From assembly GCA_964495755.1 (NCBI GenBank), contig CAZBXU010000035.1:1-24034 (forward strand): a stretch of 24,034 bases of DNA. The letters are read 5' to 3'. This DNA is from JAFGQJ01 sp964495755. GTDB taxonomy: Bacteria > Spirochaetota > Spirochaetia > SZUA-6 > DRHE01. The position numbers and the translations under genes were made by a program. Position 1 is the stretch's first letter. Each line of letters starts with the position of its first letter. The notes under the pieces were generated by a model. The model made no database searches. It was not told the origin of the DNA and saw nothing but the letters and a program-made list of their open reading frames with translations. Positions 15,184-22,545 of the stretch are shown piece by piece.

Positions 15184-15972
15184 ATGGCGTTTGTAAATTC
15201 TTCGGTACACACAGAGCTTCACCGAAAACTGTCAATTCCAGTGCTTGTCTCTTTGACGGTTCTCTTTTTTCTGCTTCCCTGCCTGGTGCCGGCTGCCAAT
15301 GAGAGCTACACCCTGAAAAAGGGGGAGACCCTGTACCGGATTTCCCGAAAATTCGACGTGCCTGTAGAGGTTCTCCAAGAATACAATGGAATCGAAAATC
15401 CCCAATCCCTTCGCGAAGGCACGAGAATCCAGATTCCACCCCAGTATAAAGTTGAAAAGGGAGACACTCTGTACAGCATATCGAGAAAATACCTGGTAGA
15501 TCTCGATGTTTTGATGGATTTCAACGGAATCACAGATTCCAGCAGCCTGAGGGTCGGTGCAGTTCTGTATCTACCGAAATCAGGAGTACCGATCGTCGGC
15601 GGCAGCGGGCGCTCTCAAGCCGATCTGCTCTGGCCGCATCCGGGAACCAGGGAATATCTGGACGGACGAATAACCGGGACCCTGATCTACGGCAGCATGG
15701 GAGATTCTGTGTTTTCAGTTTCCTCGGGTCGGGTGATCTGGGCCGGTCCGTACAGGGGTTTCAGCCGGGTGATACTCATTGAAGGGGAAAACGGCTATAC
15801 TTATGTTTATGCGGGGAACGAGGAAACCCTGGTTACTGTGGGGGATACGGTGGCGCCTGGAGCCGAAATCGGACGGTTGGGAAAAAACGTTCATCAGGGA
15901 GTACCTCAGTTGTATTTTCTCGTATACCGGAATGGGAAACCCGTAGATCCCTCGCTGGCTCCGCGAAGTTGA
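15184..15972 (+). CDS. secreted LysM protein with degenerate M23/LytM domain
   Basis: A 262-residue exported protein. The N-terminal hydrophobic segment (about 17-37, IPVLVSLTVLFFLLPCLVPA) is a likely signal peptide with cleavage near VPA-AN. Two LysM repeats follow, starting YTLKKGETLYRISRKF and YKVEKGDTLYSISRKY; these bind peptidoglycan. The C-terminal third has the beta fold of M23 peptidases (VFSVSSGRVIWAG, TVAPGAEIGRLG, LYFLVYRNGKPVDP). The zinc ligands are gone: the usual HxGxD stretch reads DGRITGTLIYG and the HxH stretch reads QLYFLVY. It therefore resembles non-catalytic LytM activators (EnvC/NlpD type) rather than a hydrolase. ATG 15184 is chosen, but there is no good ribosome binding site; the open frame upstream crosses both tRNAs and cannot be coding there. 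The sigma factor gene follows after 25 bases. Confidence 0.88.
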   Translation: MAFVNSSVHTELHRKLSIPVLVSLTVLFFLLPCLVPAANESYTLKKGETLYRISRKFDVPVEVLQEYNGIENPQSLREGTRIQIPPQYKVEKGDTLYSISRKYLVDLDVLMDFNGITDSSSLRVGAVLYLPKSGVPIVGGSGRSQADLLWPHPGTREYLDGRITGTLIYGSMGDSVFSVSSGRVIWAGPYRGFSRVILIEGENGYTYVYAGNEETLVTVGDTVAPGAEIGRLGKNVHQGVPQLYFLVYRNGKPVDPSLAPRS

Positions 15973-15997
15973 ATGCCTGGAGGATGGGCACATTTTC

Positions 15998-16975
15998 ATG
16001 GATGGAGAGATCTCCGATAGGGAAGCTCCTTCCGCGCTAATCAATCAATCCTACGAGCTCGACCCACTGGCTTTGTATCTGAAACAAATTTCCCGCTATC
16101 CCCTTCTGAGTGCGGAGGAGGAGCAGTCGATAGGAAAACAGATCGAGAAATGCCGGATAGCCTTGGAAAAGCTAAAGAATCGCTACAGCAAGCGGTGCAT
16201 TCGGGTAAAGGCTTATCAGAACAAACGGGAAGTTCATCAGCGCCGGCTTGTGCAGGCGAAGTACAGGATGATCAACGGTAACCTCCGCTTGGTCGTGGCA
16301 ATGGCCAAGAAGTTCCAGTACCGGGGTCTTTCCTTGCTTGATCTTATCGACGAAGGCAATATCGGGCTTATCGAAGCGGTTGAACGTTTCGACTATAAGA
16401 GGGGATGCCGTTTTACCACCTATGGCACCTGGTGGATCCGGCAGGCAATCATCAAAGCCCTGGCAGACAAGGGACGATTAATCCGCATTCCGATTCATAT
16501 GCTCAACACGATAAAAAAATGCTACATGGTCGCCAAACAGCTGACTCAAGAGCTCGGTCGAAATCCATCGGCGGAAGAAATGGCTCGCTATATGCATACG
16601 GATGTGAACAAGATCATTCTTGTTCGTAAGCTTTGCCAGGAGACCACGTCTCTGGATTTGCCGGTAGATGCCGATCATATCACCAGGCTTGTGGATCTGG
16701 TCGGAGATCGCGACTCCGACGCACCCTTCGAAACGGTCTTCAACCTGACCCTCCAGGATACCCTGCAACGGGTTTTGCACAGGCTGAGCAGGAGAGAGAT
16801 GAGGATAATCAAACTTCGCTTCGGACTGGACAGCTACGGCCCGCACTCCTTGGAAGAGACGGGAAAGTTGCTCGGCATCACCCGGGAACGGGTACGGCAA
16901 ATCCAGGAAAAGGCCCTCTCCAAGCTCAAGAATTACAAACAAATCCTCGAGCTCAAGGATACCTGGCAGTTCTAA
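15998..16975 (+). CDS. sigma-70 family RNA polymerase sigma factor (RpoD/RpoS-like, no region 1.1)
   Basis: A 325-residue group 1/2-type sigma factor. Region 1.2 (DPLALYLKQISRYPLLSAEEE, 22-42) starts almost at once, so there is no region 1.1. A basic, probably coiled stretch (about 50-90) replaces the usual spacer. Region 2 (91-155) has NLRLVVAMAKKF, DLIDEGNIGLIEAVERFDY and TTYGTWWIRQAI, very close to RpoD. Region 3 (RLIRIPIHM onward) and region 4.2 (SLEETGKLLGITRERVRQIQEKAL, 284-307) are intact. Near-consensus region 2.4 and 4.2 predict recognition of ordinary TTGACA/TATAAT promoters, so it may be an alternative of RpoS type. The ATG at 15998 has GGAGG 14 bases upstream, a long spacing. Its stop overlaps the aroA start (TAATG). 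The exact class cannot be fixed by eye. Confidence 0.93.
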   Translation: MDGEISDREAPSALINQSYELDPLALYLKQISRYPLLSAEEEQSIGKQIEKCRIALEKLKNRYSKRCIRVKAYQNKREVHQRRLVQAKYRMINGNLRLVVAMAKKFQYRGLSLLDLIDEGNIGLIEAVERFDYKRGCRFTTYGTWWIRQAIIKALADKGRLIRIPIHMLNTIKKCYMVAKQLTQELGRNPSAEEMARYMHTDVNKIILVRKLCQETTSLDLPVDADHITRLVDLVGDRDSDAPFETVFNLTLQDTLQRVLHRLSRREMRIIKLRFGLDSYGPHSLEETGKLLGITRERVRQIQEKALSKLKNYKQILELKDTWQF

Positions 16976-18285
16976 TGACCCTCACCTTTCACGCCCCAAA
17001 AGGATTGAGCGGGCAGATTGTCCCGCCGCCGGACAAATCGATTACTCACAGGGCCCTGATGGTCGCAGCTATTGCGGAGGGCTCGAGTTATGTCCACAAT
17101 CCCCTCAGCACGGGAGACTGCATATCGACGCGGCGCTGTTTGGAGTCACTCGGTGTTTCCGTTGCGGAGGAGCGGGATGGGGACCCTCAAAGCTCATTGA
17201 AGATCGAAGGCAGAGGCATTCGAGGCTTTCAGGAGCCTGCGGACATAATAGATGCAGGGAACTCGGGGACCACCACTAGACTGTTGTCGGGGCTGCTGGC
17301 TGGGCAGCAGTTATTTGCAGTTCTTACAGGGGACGCCTCTGTTCGGTCGCGACCAATGCTTCGAGTTGTCAGGCCCCTGCGTCTGATGGGCGCCGATATC
17401 AAAGGTCGCCAAGGGGGTCGCTATCTGCCGCTCACTTTTCTATCCGGAGCGGGAGATCTCCAGCCAATTGAGTACCAGCTTCCAATTCCCAGTGCTCAGG
17501 TAAAGAGCGCCCTGATTTTCGCCGGCCTACGAGCCGAGGGGAAAGTTCGGATCGGAGGCGCTATCCACTCGAGGGATCATACCGAACGCCTGTTTGAGTT
17601 CCTCGGTCTGCCCTTAGGTCGTGAAGGACAGTGGCTGACTGTTGAGCCGATCGACCGCATATCCCCATTTGAGCTGACTGTTCCCGGGGATATTTCCTCA
17701 GCGGCGTTCTTTATCACCGCAGCCCTGATCTGTGGGCAGGAGCTGCGGGTCAATAGATGCGGTTTGAATCCGAGCCGGCTCGGATTTATCGAGGTGATAA
17801 AGCGTATGGGGGCTCGACTCGAGTTGGAAGAGGGAGAGCCCACCGGGGGAGAGCCCTGGGGCGCCCTGCGCGTGCTGCCCGGTCCGTTGCACGGCACAGA
17901 GGTTACTTCCGACGAGATTCCCTCTCTCATCGATGAGATACCTCTGCTCGCTGTCCTGGGTGCGTTCGCCGAAGGGACCACCCGTGTTCGAGGCGCCGGC
18001 GAACTGCGCCACAAAGAGAGCGACCGTCTTGCCGCCACGGCCGATCTTCTTGGGTCTGTAGGGGGGACTGTGGAGCTGACCGAGGATGGTTTTTTTCTTG
18101 ACGGTCCCCAGGCTCTTCGGAGCGGCCTGGTCGATCCAGCGGGAGACCACCGCATCGCCATGGCCGCCGCCGTTCTCGGCGCGGGTGTTCGCGACGGCGT
18201 GGCCGTTTCCGGCTTCGAAGCCGCCCAAGTCTCATTCCCGGATTTCGTCAGCGTGTATCGATCCTTGGGAGGTGAAGTGTCGTGA
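16975..18285 (+). CDS. aroA: 3-phosphoshikimate 1-carboxyvinyltransferase (EPSP synthase)
   Basis: Condenses shikimate 3-phosphate with phosphoenolpyruvate, the sixth shikimate-pathway step. The 436 residues contain PPDKSITHRAL (K21, S22, R26), DAGNSGTTTRLLSG, SAQVKSALIFAGL, LIDEIPLLAVLGAFAEG, RHKESDRLAA and DHRIAMAAAVLG, all core substrate-binding segments. The start is ATG 16975, which shares one base with the sigma factor stop (TAATG); upstream in-frame sequence lies within the sigma gene and is rejected. The GNSGTT motif has Ser where glyphosate-sensitive E. coli-type enzymes have Ala, so a less typical EPSPS class is possible. It overlaps aroB by 4 bases. Confidence 0.96.
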   Translation: MTLTFHAPKGLSGQIVPPPDKSITHRALMVAAIAEGSSYVHNPLSTGDCISTRRCLESLGVSVAEERDGDPQSSLKIEGRGIRGFQEPADIIDAGNSGTTTRLLSGLLAGQQLFAVLTGDASVRSRPMLRVVRPLRLMGADIKGRQGGRYLPLTFLSGAGDLQPIEYQLPIPSAQVKSALIFAGLRAEGKVRIGGAIHSRDHTERLFEFLGLPLGREGQWLTVEPIDRISPFELTVPGDISSAAFFITAALICGQELRVNRCGLNPSRLGFIEVIKRMGARLELEEGEPTGGEPWGALRVLPGPLHGTEVTSDEIPSLIDEIPLLAVLGAFAEGTTRVRGAGELRHKESDRLAATADLLGSVGGTVELTEDGFFLDGPQALRSGLVDPAGDHRIAMAAAVLGAGVRDGVAVSGFEAAQVSFPDFVSVYRSLGGEVS

Positions 18286-19349
18286 AAGCAGAGGATAGCC
18301 TGCACTTCCAATTCGGGGATTTTGCCTCATCGGTCAAATTCTCGACTTCGGTTGAGCCGGCTAGATTTTCAAGCGCCGCCGGAGTCATCCTTGTATTCGA
18401 TAGAAATACCCAAAAACTCTTCCCCCCGGCCGGTATGGCGGTACACCGCCAGGTCGTACTTCCCCCGGGAGAAGGGAGCAAGAGTTGGTCGGGAGCCCAG
18501 CGGATACTGCAACGGGCACTTGAAACAGGGCTAGGCCGCGACGGTCTGATCGTGGGAGTGGGCGGCGGCATGATTTGCGATCTATCGGCCTTCAGTGCGT
18601 CCCTGTTCATGCGGGGCATTCGGTTGTTTCTTGTCCCCACCAGCCTTCTGGCCATGGTTGATGCTGCGATCGGCGGCAAGACCGCGATCAATCTGGGTGG
18701 ATATAAGAACATGGCGGGGACTTTCTATCCCGCAGAGCAGATTTGGATCGATGTGTCCGTGTTGAAAAAACTTTCTGACAAGGAGTTCATCTCCGGTATC
18801 GGCGAGGCGATCAAGACGGCGCTTCTGGGCGATCAAACCTTGCTCGGGATTTTTCTCGAGAAAAAAGACCGCGTCTTGGCCAGGGACCCGGGGGTGATGG
18901 AAGAGATCGTACGGCGCTGTATCGCCCTGAAGGGAGGTATCGTTGAAGAAGATCTCAAGGAAACGGGGAAACGGGCCTTCCTGAATCTGGGACATACCTT
19001 TGCCCATGCACTGGAAGCGGAAACCGGGTTCAAGCCTTGGAACCACGGCCAGGCCGTCGCTTGGGGCCTGTTCCAGGCCGCTGCACTCTCAGAAACAATC
19101 GGTCTGGCCGAGAGCAGCTACGTAGCAATGGTAGGACAAGTGCTCCGGTCGTACGGATTTTCCCTGCAGACCCTAAAAGGGGTGAAACCGGAGTCGATTT
19201 TAAAAGCCATGCAGGTCGACAAAAAGAAGAGGGCGGGAAAGCTTCGGCTTGTGCTTCAGCGGGGAATCGGTGATACTGTTGTCACCGAAGTGGAGGAGAA
19301 GCTGATTGTCCAAACGCTTCGGAGTTCCGCGAGGACATTCCCATTATGA
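18282..19349 (+). CDS. aroB: 3-dehydroquinate synthase
   Basis: Cyclises DAHP to 3-dehydroquinate, the second shikimate step, using NAD and a metal ion. The 355 residues show the NAD loop GVGGGMICDLSAF, the substrate segment TSLLAMVDAAIGGKTAIN, and KNMAGTFYPAEQIW. The probable metal ligands are Glu in GIGEAIKTALL and the histidines of LNLGHTFAHALE and WNHGQAVAWG. The start is GTG 18282 (GTGA overlap with the aroA stop) with GGAGG upstream. With aroA it forms a two-gene aromatic unit behind the sigma factor gene. The common family name is certain; length is normal. Confidence 0.96.
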   Translation: MKAEDSLHFQFGDFASSVKFSTSVEPARFSSAAGVILVFDRNTQKLFPPAGMAVHRQVVLPPGEGSKSWSGAQRILQRALETGLGRDGLIVGVGGGMICDLSAFSASLFMRGIRLFLVPTSLLAMVDAAIGGKTAINLGGYKNMAGTFYPAEQIWIDVSVLKKLSDKEFISGIGEAIKTALLGDQTLLGIFLEKKDRVLARDPGVMEEIVRRCIALKGGIVEEDLKETGKRAFLNLGHTFAHALEAETGFKPWNHGQAVAWGLFQAAALSETIGLAESSYVAMVGQVLRSYGFSLQTLKGVKPESILKAMQVDKKKRAGKLRLVLQRGIGDTVVTEVEEKLIVQTLRSSARTFPL

Positions 19350-19356
19350 TGACAGC

Positions 19357-19387
19357 CGCAAATCTTGTTTTTTTGACAAGATTTGCG
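19357..19387. repeat. perfect 12-base inverted repeat after aroB
   Basis: CGCAAATCTTGT (19357-19368) and ACAAGATTTGCG (19376-19387) are exact complements around the loop TTTTTTG. No T run follows the second arm on the plus strand, so it is not a standard terminator of aroB. It could be an operator, a processing hairpin or part of the leader of the next gene. Confidence 0.8.
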
Positions 19388-19400
19388 ACTGGAAGAAGAC

Positions 19401-19440
19401 ATCGCAATCGACCTTTAGGTTGCGAAGCGAAGATTGCGAT
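19401..19440 (+). promoter_or_regulatory. 9-base stem ending at the start codon of the cNMP-binding regulator
   Basis: ATCGCAATC (19401-19409) and GATTGCGAT (19432-19440) are exact complements. The enclosed 22 bases contain a small ACC-TTTA-GGT hairpin. The second arm ends on the base before the ATG at 19441, and no free Shine-Dalgarno sequence is visible. In RNA this stem would hide the translation start, suggesting control of initiation; that is inference. Confidence 0.6.
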
Positions 19441-20064
19441 ATGAAGATCACCAAGAATATCTATCAGAAGTATGCAAAAACCTTTGAGCCGGGACAGGTG
19501 CTTTTTAAAGAAGGCGAGCATGGGGATGTGATGTTCATCATCATCCAGGGAGAGGTGGAGATCCGAAAGCGCACCTCTGCCAAGACATTCAAGACCCTGA
19601 TCACCTTTCACGAAGGGGACATCTTTGGTGAGATGGCGCTGATTGAGAAAAAACCCCGTTCCGCCACGGCCATCGCCCTGAAACCCTGCCGCATGTTGGT
19701 GATGAACGAGGCTCTGCTCGATACGATGATCGAGAACAATCCGGATTTTGCCAAGAAGATGATCCGCATCCTCTCCGAACGTATCCGCAAGGCCGATCTC
19801 ATCATCCAGAACATGGCCGGTACCAACCGTCAGAATCAGATCTTCAGCGGGCTCAAACAATACGCCCAGGAAAAGGGCACTTCGACCTTCAAGGGGCACC
19901 GGGTGCGTTTAAGCGAATTCCTCGAATGGGCTCGCAACCGACTGGGAATCACTGAAAAGGAGATCTCCCAAACCATAACGGATCTCCTGAAGCGCAAAAT
20001 AGTGACTTCATCAGCTTTGGGGAAAGAGGAAATTATCGTAAACCTGAGCCGGCAGCTGTATTAG
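19441..20064 (+). CDS. Crp/Fnr-type cyclic-nucleotide-binding protein
   Basis: A 207-residue protein with an N-terminal cNMP-binding beta roll (about 10-115). The phosphate-binding cassette FGEMALIEKKPRSAT (62-76) keeps the Glu (E64), Arg (R73) and Ser (S74) that bind cAMP in E. coli CRP, so it probably binds a cyclic nucleotide. A long helix and a C-terminal region (about 140-207, RLSEFLEWARNRLGITEKEISQTITDLLKRKIV) follow, which can fold as a winged helix, though it is not a textbook Crp HTH. The ATG at 19441 is chosen: an upstream in-frame TTG at 19306 would add 45 unlike residues and erase the aroB tail spacing. It lies 91 bases after aroB behind two hairpins, and converges on hrpA with 16 bases between stops. 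Target genes are unknown. Confidence 0.88.
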   Translation: MKITKNIYQKYAKTFEPGQVLFKEGEHGDVMFIIIQGEVEIRKRTSAKTFKTLITFHEGDIFGEMALIEKKPRSATAIALKPCRMLVMNEALLDTMIENNPDFAKKMIRILSERIRKADLIIQNMAGTNRQNQIFSGLKQYAQEKGTSTFKGHRVRLSEFLEWARNRLGITEKEISQTITDLLKRKIVTSSALGKEEIIVNLSRQLY

Positions 20065-20080
20065 CTCACTTGAGAGCTCA

Positions 20081-22543
20081 TCAGAGCTCCCCCAAACCCT
20101 CCGAGAGTTCCCTGTACAAACGATTGATCTCCTCACTGCCCTGTCGGGATTTCTCGCGAACATCCGCCAGGGTTTCAAGACTGTAGAGGCTTTCGTTCAG
20201 TGCCGTAAGGTAATTCCGGGTTCCGCGAAACCAGTAAGCGCCCCGGCCGTCGGTGTTGAGGGCGAGGAAGCCCAGCCGCTTCTTCTTGTTCTTCAACCGG
20301 CAAAGCTTCAGCAGATCCTGTAGCGTTTGGACTAAGCGCTGGTAATCCTCCGGCACCGTGTAGCTGCCCCCGGGTGCTCGTTCCAGAATACCTGCCTTCG
20401 GATCGATACGGGGAATCAGTCTCAATATCGTGGAAAGCCGCATCCCGCCGAATAGATCATCTCCCTTGAAGGTGACCTTGCCCCGTAGTTTTTGATAGTG
20501 AAGGGGCAGGGTGATATCCCCGGAGGTGACCATGGGCCGAATTTTTCCCCAGGGCAGGATGACAGTTTTTTTCTTTCCCTTTTCGACCCGCACCTCGAAC
20601 AGCTCCCCGCCAATTTTCACATAGTTCGTAAAATCCCTCTTTTTCGGCGGTCCTGTTTTATCCGTTTGGCCGCCGTCGCGGCCGATCAACTGTTGGGCCA
20701 GCAGGGGAGAAATGCGTTGCAGCCAGGCACGCCGGAGCGGAGACACCGAGTGAGCCCAGGTTCTCGAAGTGCGGACGATTTCTCCGGCGACAATATACTG
20801 GGGATTTTCGCGAAACATGACGGATCCCGGATGGATCTGAATCCTCCCGGCTGTAGCCGTTTTGTAAGCCCCCTTGCCCGATCGTACGCAGACAAACTGG
20901 ATCAGTCCACGGGCAATTGCACAGAGATAGTCCGCAGCCTCCCCCCCGGAGCCTACAGGGATACCAAGTTCTGCGAGGATTTCCTCCAGTTGGATTTTGA
21001 TGTTGACTATCTCGTTCATCGTCTTCAGGTCTACGTAGAAGCGTCGGCAAAAGTTCTCCTGATTTTTACTTCTTTGGAAAGTCCTGAACAGTTTCAGGTA
21101 GGAGATAAAGTCTCCCATGGGGTCGCGAAAGGTATGGTGAGCCTTCCGGGCTTCCAACTCCTCGCCGGGGGGGAGGAAGAAGGGATTACGTGTGGAAAGA
21201 AAGGTCACCCCGATCAGGATTTCTTCAAGCACGTTCGGATAGTTGTCGATCCCTTCCACGATTGCCCGGGCGAGTCGGGGAAGAATCGGGAAGTCCAGCA
21301 TACGCCGCCCGATGGGGGTGAGTATCCTGTGTTCGTCCAACGCATCGAGAAGCCGCAGCGTTTCGATGGCGCTCAGGATCCCCTCGCGGTTTGGGGGGGA
21401 GAGAAAATCGAAACTCTCGAAGTTTTTGATCTCCAGCTCCGCCATGCGCAGCACCACCTCGGAAAGATCGGTGCGCAGGATCTCCTCGGTGGTGAACAGG
21501 GCGCGAAGCTCGTAATCTTTACGGGAGTACAAACGATAGCAGACGCCCGGGCGGGTCCTGCCGGCCCGTCCTTTACGCTGATTCGCCGAGGCTCTTGAGA
21601 TGGGAACTTCGATCAGCGAGGAGGTGTAGTTGCGTTGGTTGTAGAAATTAATTTTTGCCAACCCGCTGTCGATCACCGTCGTAATCCCGTCGATGGTAAC
21701 GCTGGTTTCAGCGATATTCGTGGCTATTATCACTTTCCGCTTTCCCGGATATTCGACAAATACCCGTTCCTGCTCCTCCGCGGAAAGTCTGGCATACAGA
21801 GGCAGGACCTCGAGGGTCTTTCGAATCGGCAGAGCTTGTATCTGGGCGATGCAGTTCTTGATTGCTCCCTCACCGGGCAGAAAGATCAGGACGTCCCCCC
21901 GCGGCTCGATGTCTCCCACGATTTGGGCGATTTTCTCAATTCCCGCTTCCGGACCGCTTCCCGGTTTTGGAGGTTCGTAGAGAATCCGAACCGGATACAT
22001 CGGTGTTTCGATGTTGACGATCGGACAGCCGTCGAAATACTCACTGAAGATTTCGGCGTTGATCGTGGCGGAAGAGACGACGATCTTGAACTCCGGGCGT
22101 TCTTCTATAACACGCTTGAGCAGTCCCAGTATGAAATCGATATTCAAGCTGCGCTCGTGGGCCTCGTCCACCATGATGACGCCATACCGGGAAAGGCTGT
22201 AGTCCGCCTTGATCTCCTGCAGCAGGATCCCGTCCGTCATGATCTTGATGCGGGTTCGCTGGTCTGTCTGATCTTCGAAGCGCATTTTGTATCCGATTAT
22301 TTCGGGAATGCTCGTGCCCTGCTGACGGGCGATGAACTCGGCAACGGATACCGCCGCGATCCGGCGGGGTTGAGTGACCCCGATAACCTTGTTCCGGCCG
22401 TAGCCGGCCTCCAGGAGGATCTGGGGGATCTGGGTTGTCTTGCCGCTGCCGGTCGGGCTTTCGACCACGATAACCTGGTGGTCGTCCAGGGCGCTGAGTA
22501 CACGCTGTTTTTGTTGATATACAGGAAGCTGAAAGGGGTCCAC
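20081..22543 (-). CDS. hrpA: DEAH-box ATP-dependent RNA helicase, HrpA/HrpB-like
   Basis: An 820-residue DExH helicase. Motifs appear in order: Walker A SPTGSGKTTQ (29-38), motif Ia TQPRRIAA, motif II DEAH (126-129), SAT (near 155), IATNIAETSVTIDG (motif V) and QRKGRAGRTRPG (motif VI). Helicase-associated HA2 and OB-fold domains follow (about 380-640). The final 180 residues (after KKRDFTNYVKIGGELFEV) do not look like the long C-terminus of E. coli HrpA, which is about 1300 residues. The gene could therefore also be named as a short HrpA-type helicase. Roles in mRNA or rRNA processing or rescue of stalled ribosomes are known for the family. The start is GTG 22543, 2 bases after the hisS stop, without a clear ribosome binding site, so translation is probably coupled to hisS. 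Confidence 0.9.
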   Translation of the reverse strand: MDPFQLPVYQQKQRVLSALDDHQVIVVESPTGSGKTTQIPQILLEAGYGRNKVIGVTQPRRIAAVSVAEFIARQQGTSIPEIIGYKMRFEDQTDQRTRIKIMTDGILLQEIKADYSLSRYGVIMVDEAHERSLNIDFILGLLKRVIEERPEFKIVVSSATINAEIFSEYFDGCPIVNIETPMYPVRILYEPPKPGSGPEAGIEKIAQIVGDIEPRGDVLIFLPGEGAIKNCIAQIQALPIRKTLEVLPLYARLSAEEQERVFVEYPGKRKVIIATNIAETSVTIDGITTVIDSGLAKINFYNQRNYTSSLIEVPISRASANQRKGRAGRTRPGVCYRLYSRKDYELRALFTTEEILRTDLSEVVLRMAELEIKNFESFDFLSPPNREGILSAIETLRLLDALDEHRILTPIGRRMLDFPILPRLARAIVEGIDNYPNVLEEILIGVTFLSTRNPFFLPPGEELEARKAHHTFRDPMGDFISYLKLFRTFQRSKNQENFCRRFYVDLKTMNEIVNIKIQLEEILAELGIPVGSGGEAADYLCAIARGLIQFVCVRSGKGAYKTATAGRIQIHPGSVMFRENPQYIVAGEIVRTSRTWAHSVSPLRRAWLQRISPLLAQQLIGRDGGQTDKTGPPKKRDFTNYVKIGGELFEVRVEKGKKKTVILPWGKIRPMVTSGDITLPLHYQKLRGKVTFKGDDLFGGMRLSTILRLIPRIDPKAGILERAPGGSYTVPEDYQRLVQTLQDLLKLCRLKNKKKRLGFLALNTDGRGAYWFRGTRNYLTALNESLYSLETLADVREKSRQGSEEINRLYRELSEGLGEL

Positions 22544-22545
22544 GA

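Noticed and set aside
16633..16974. N-terminal extension of aroA inside the sigma factor gene
   Set aside because: The sigma factor frame carries regions 2 to 4; AroA homology begins at ATG 16975.
19373..19378. TTGACA as a -35 box for the cNMP-binding regulator
   Set aside because: No acceptable -10 sequence lies 16-18 bases downstream; the match is part of the inverted repeat.
20062..20090. Terminator between the converging regulator and hrpA genes
   Set aside because: AGCTC/GAGCT gives a 5-base-pair stem, but no T run follows on either strand and repeated AGAGCTC copies make it ambiguous.
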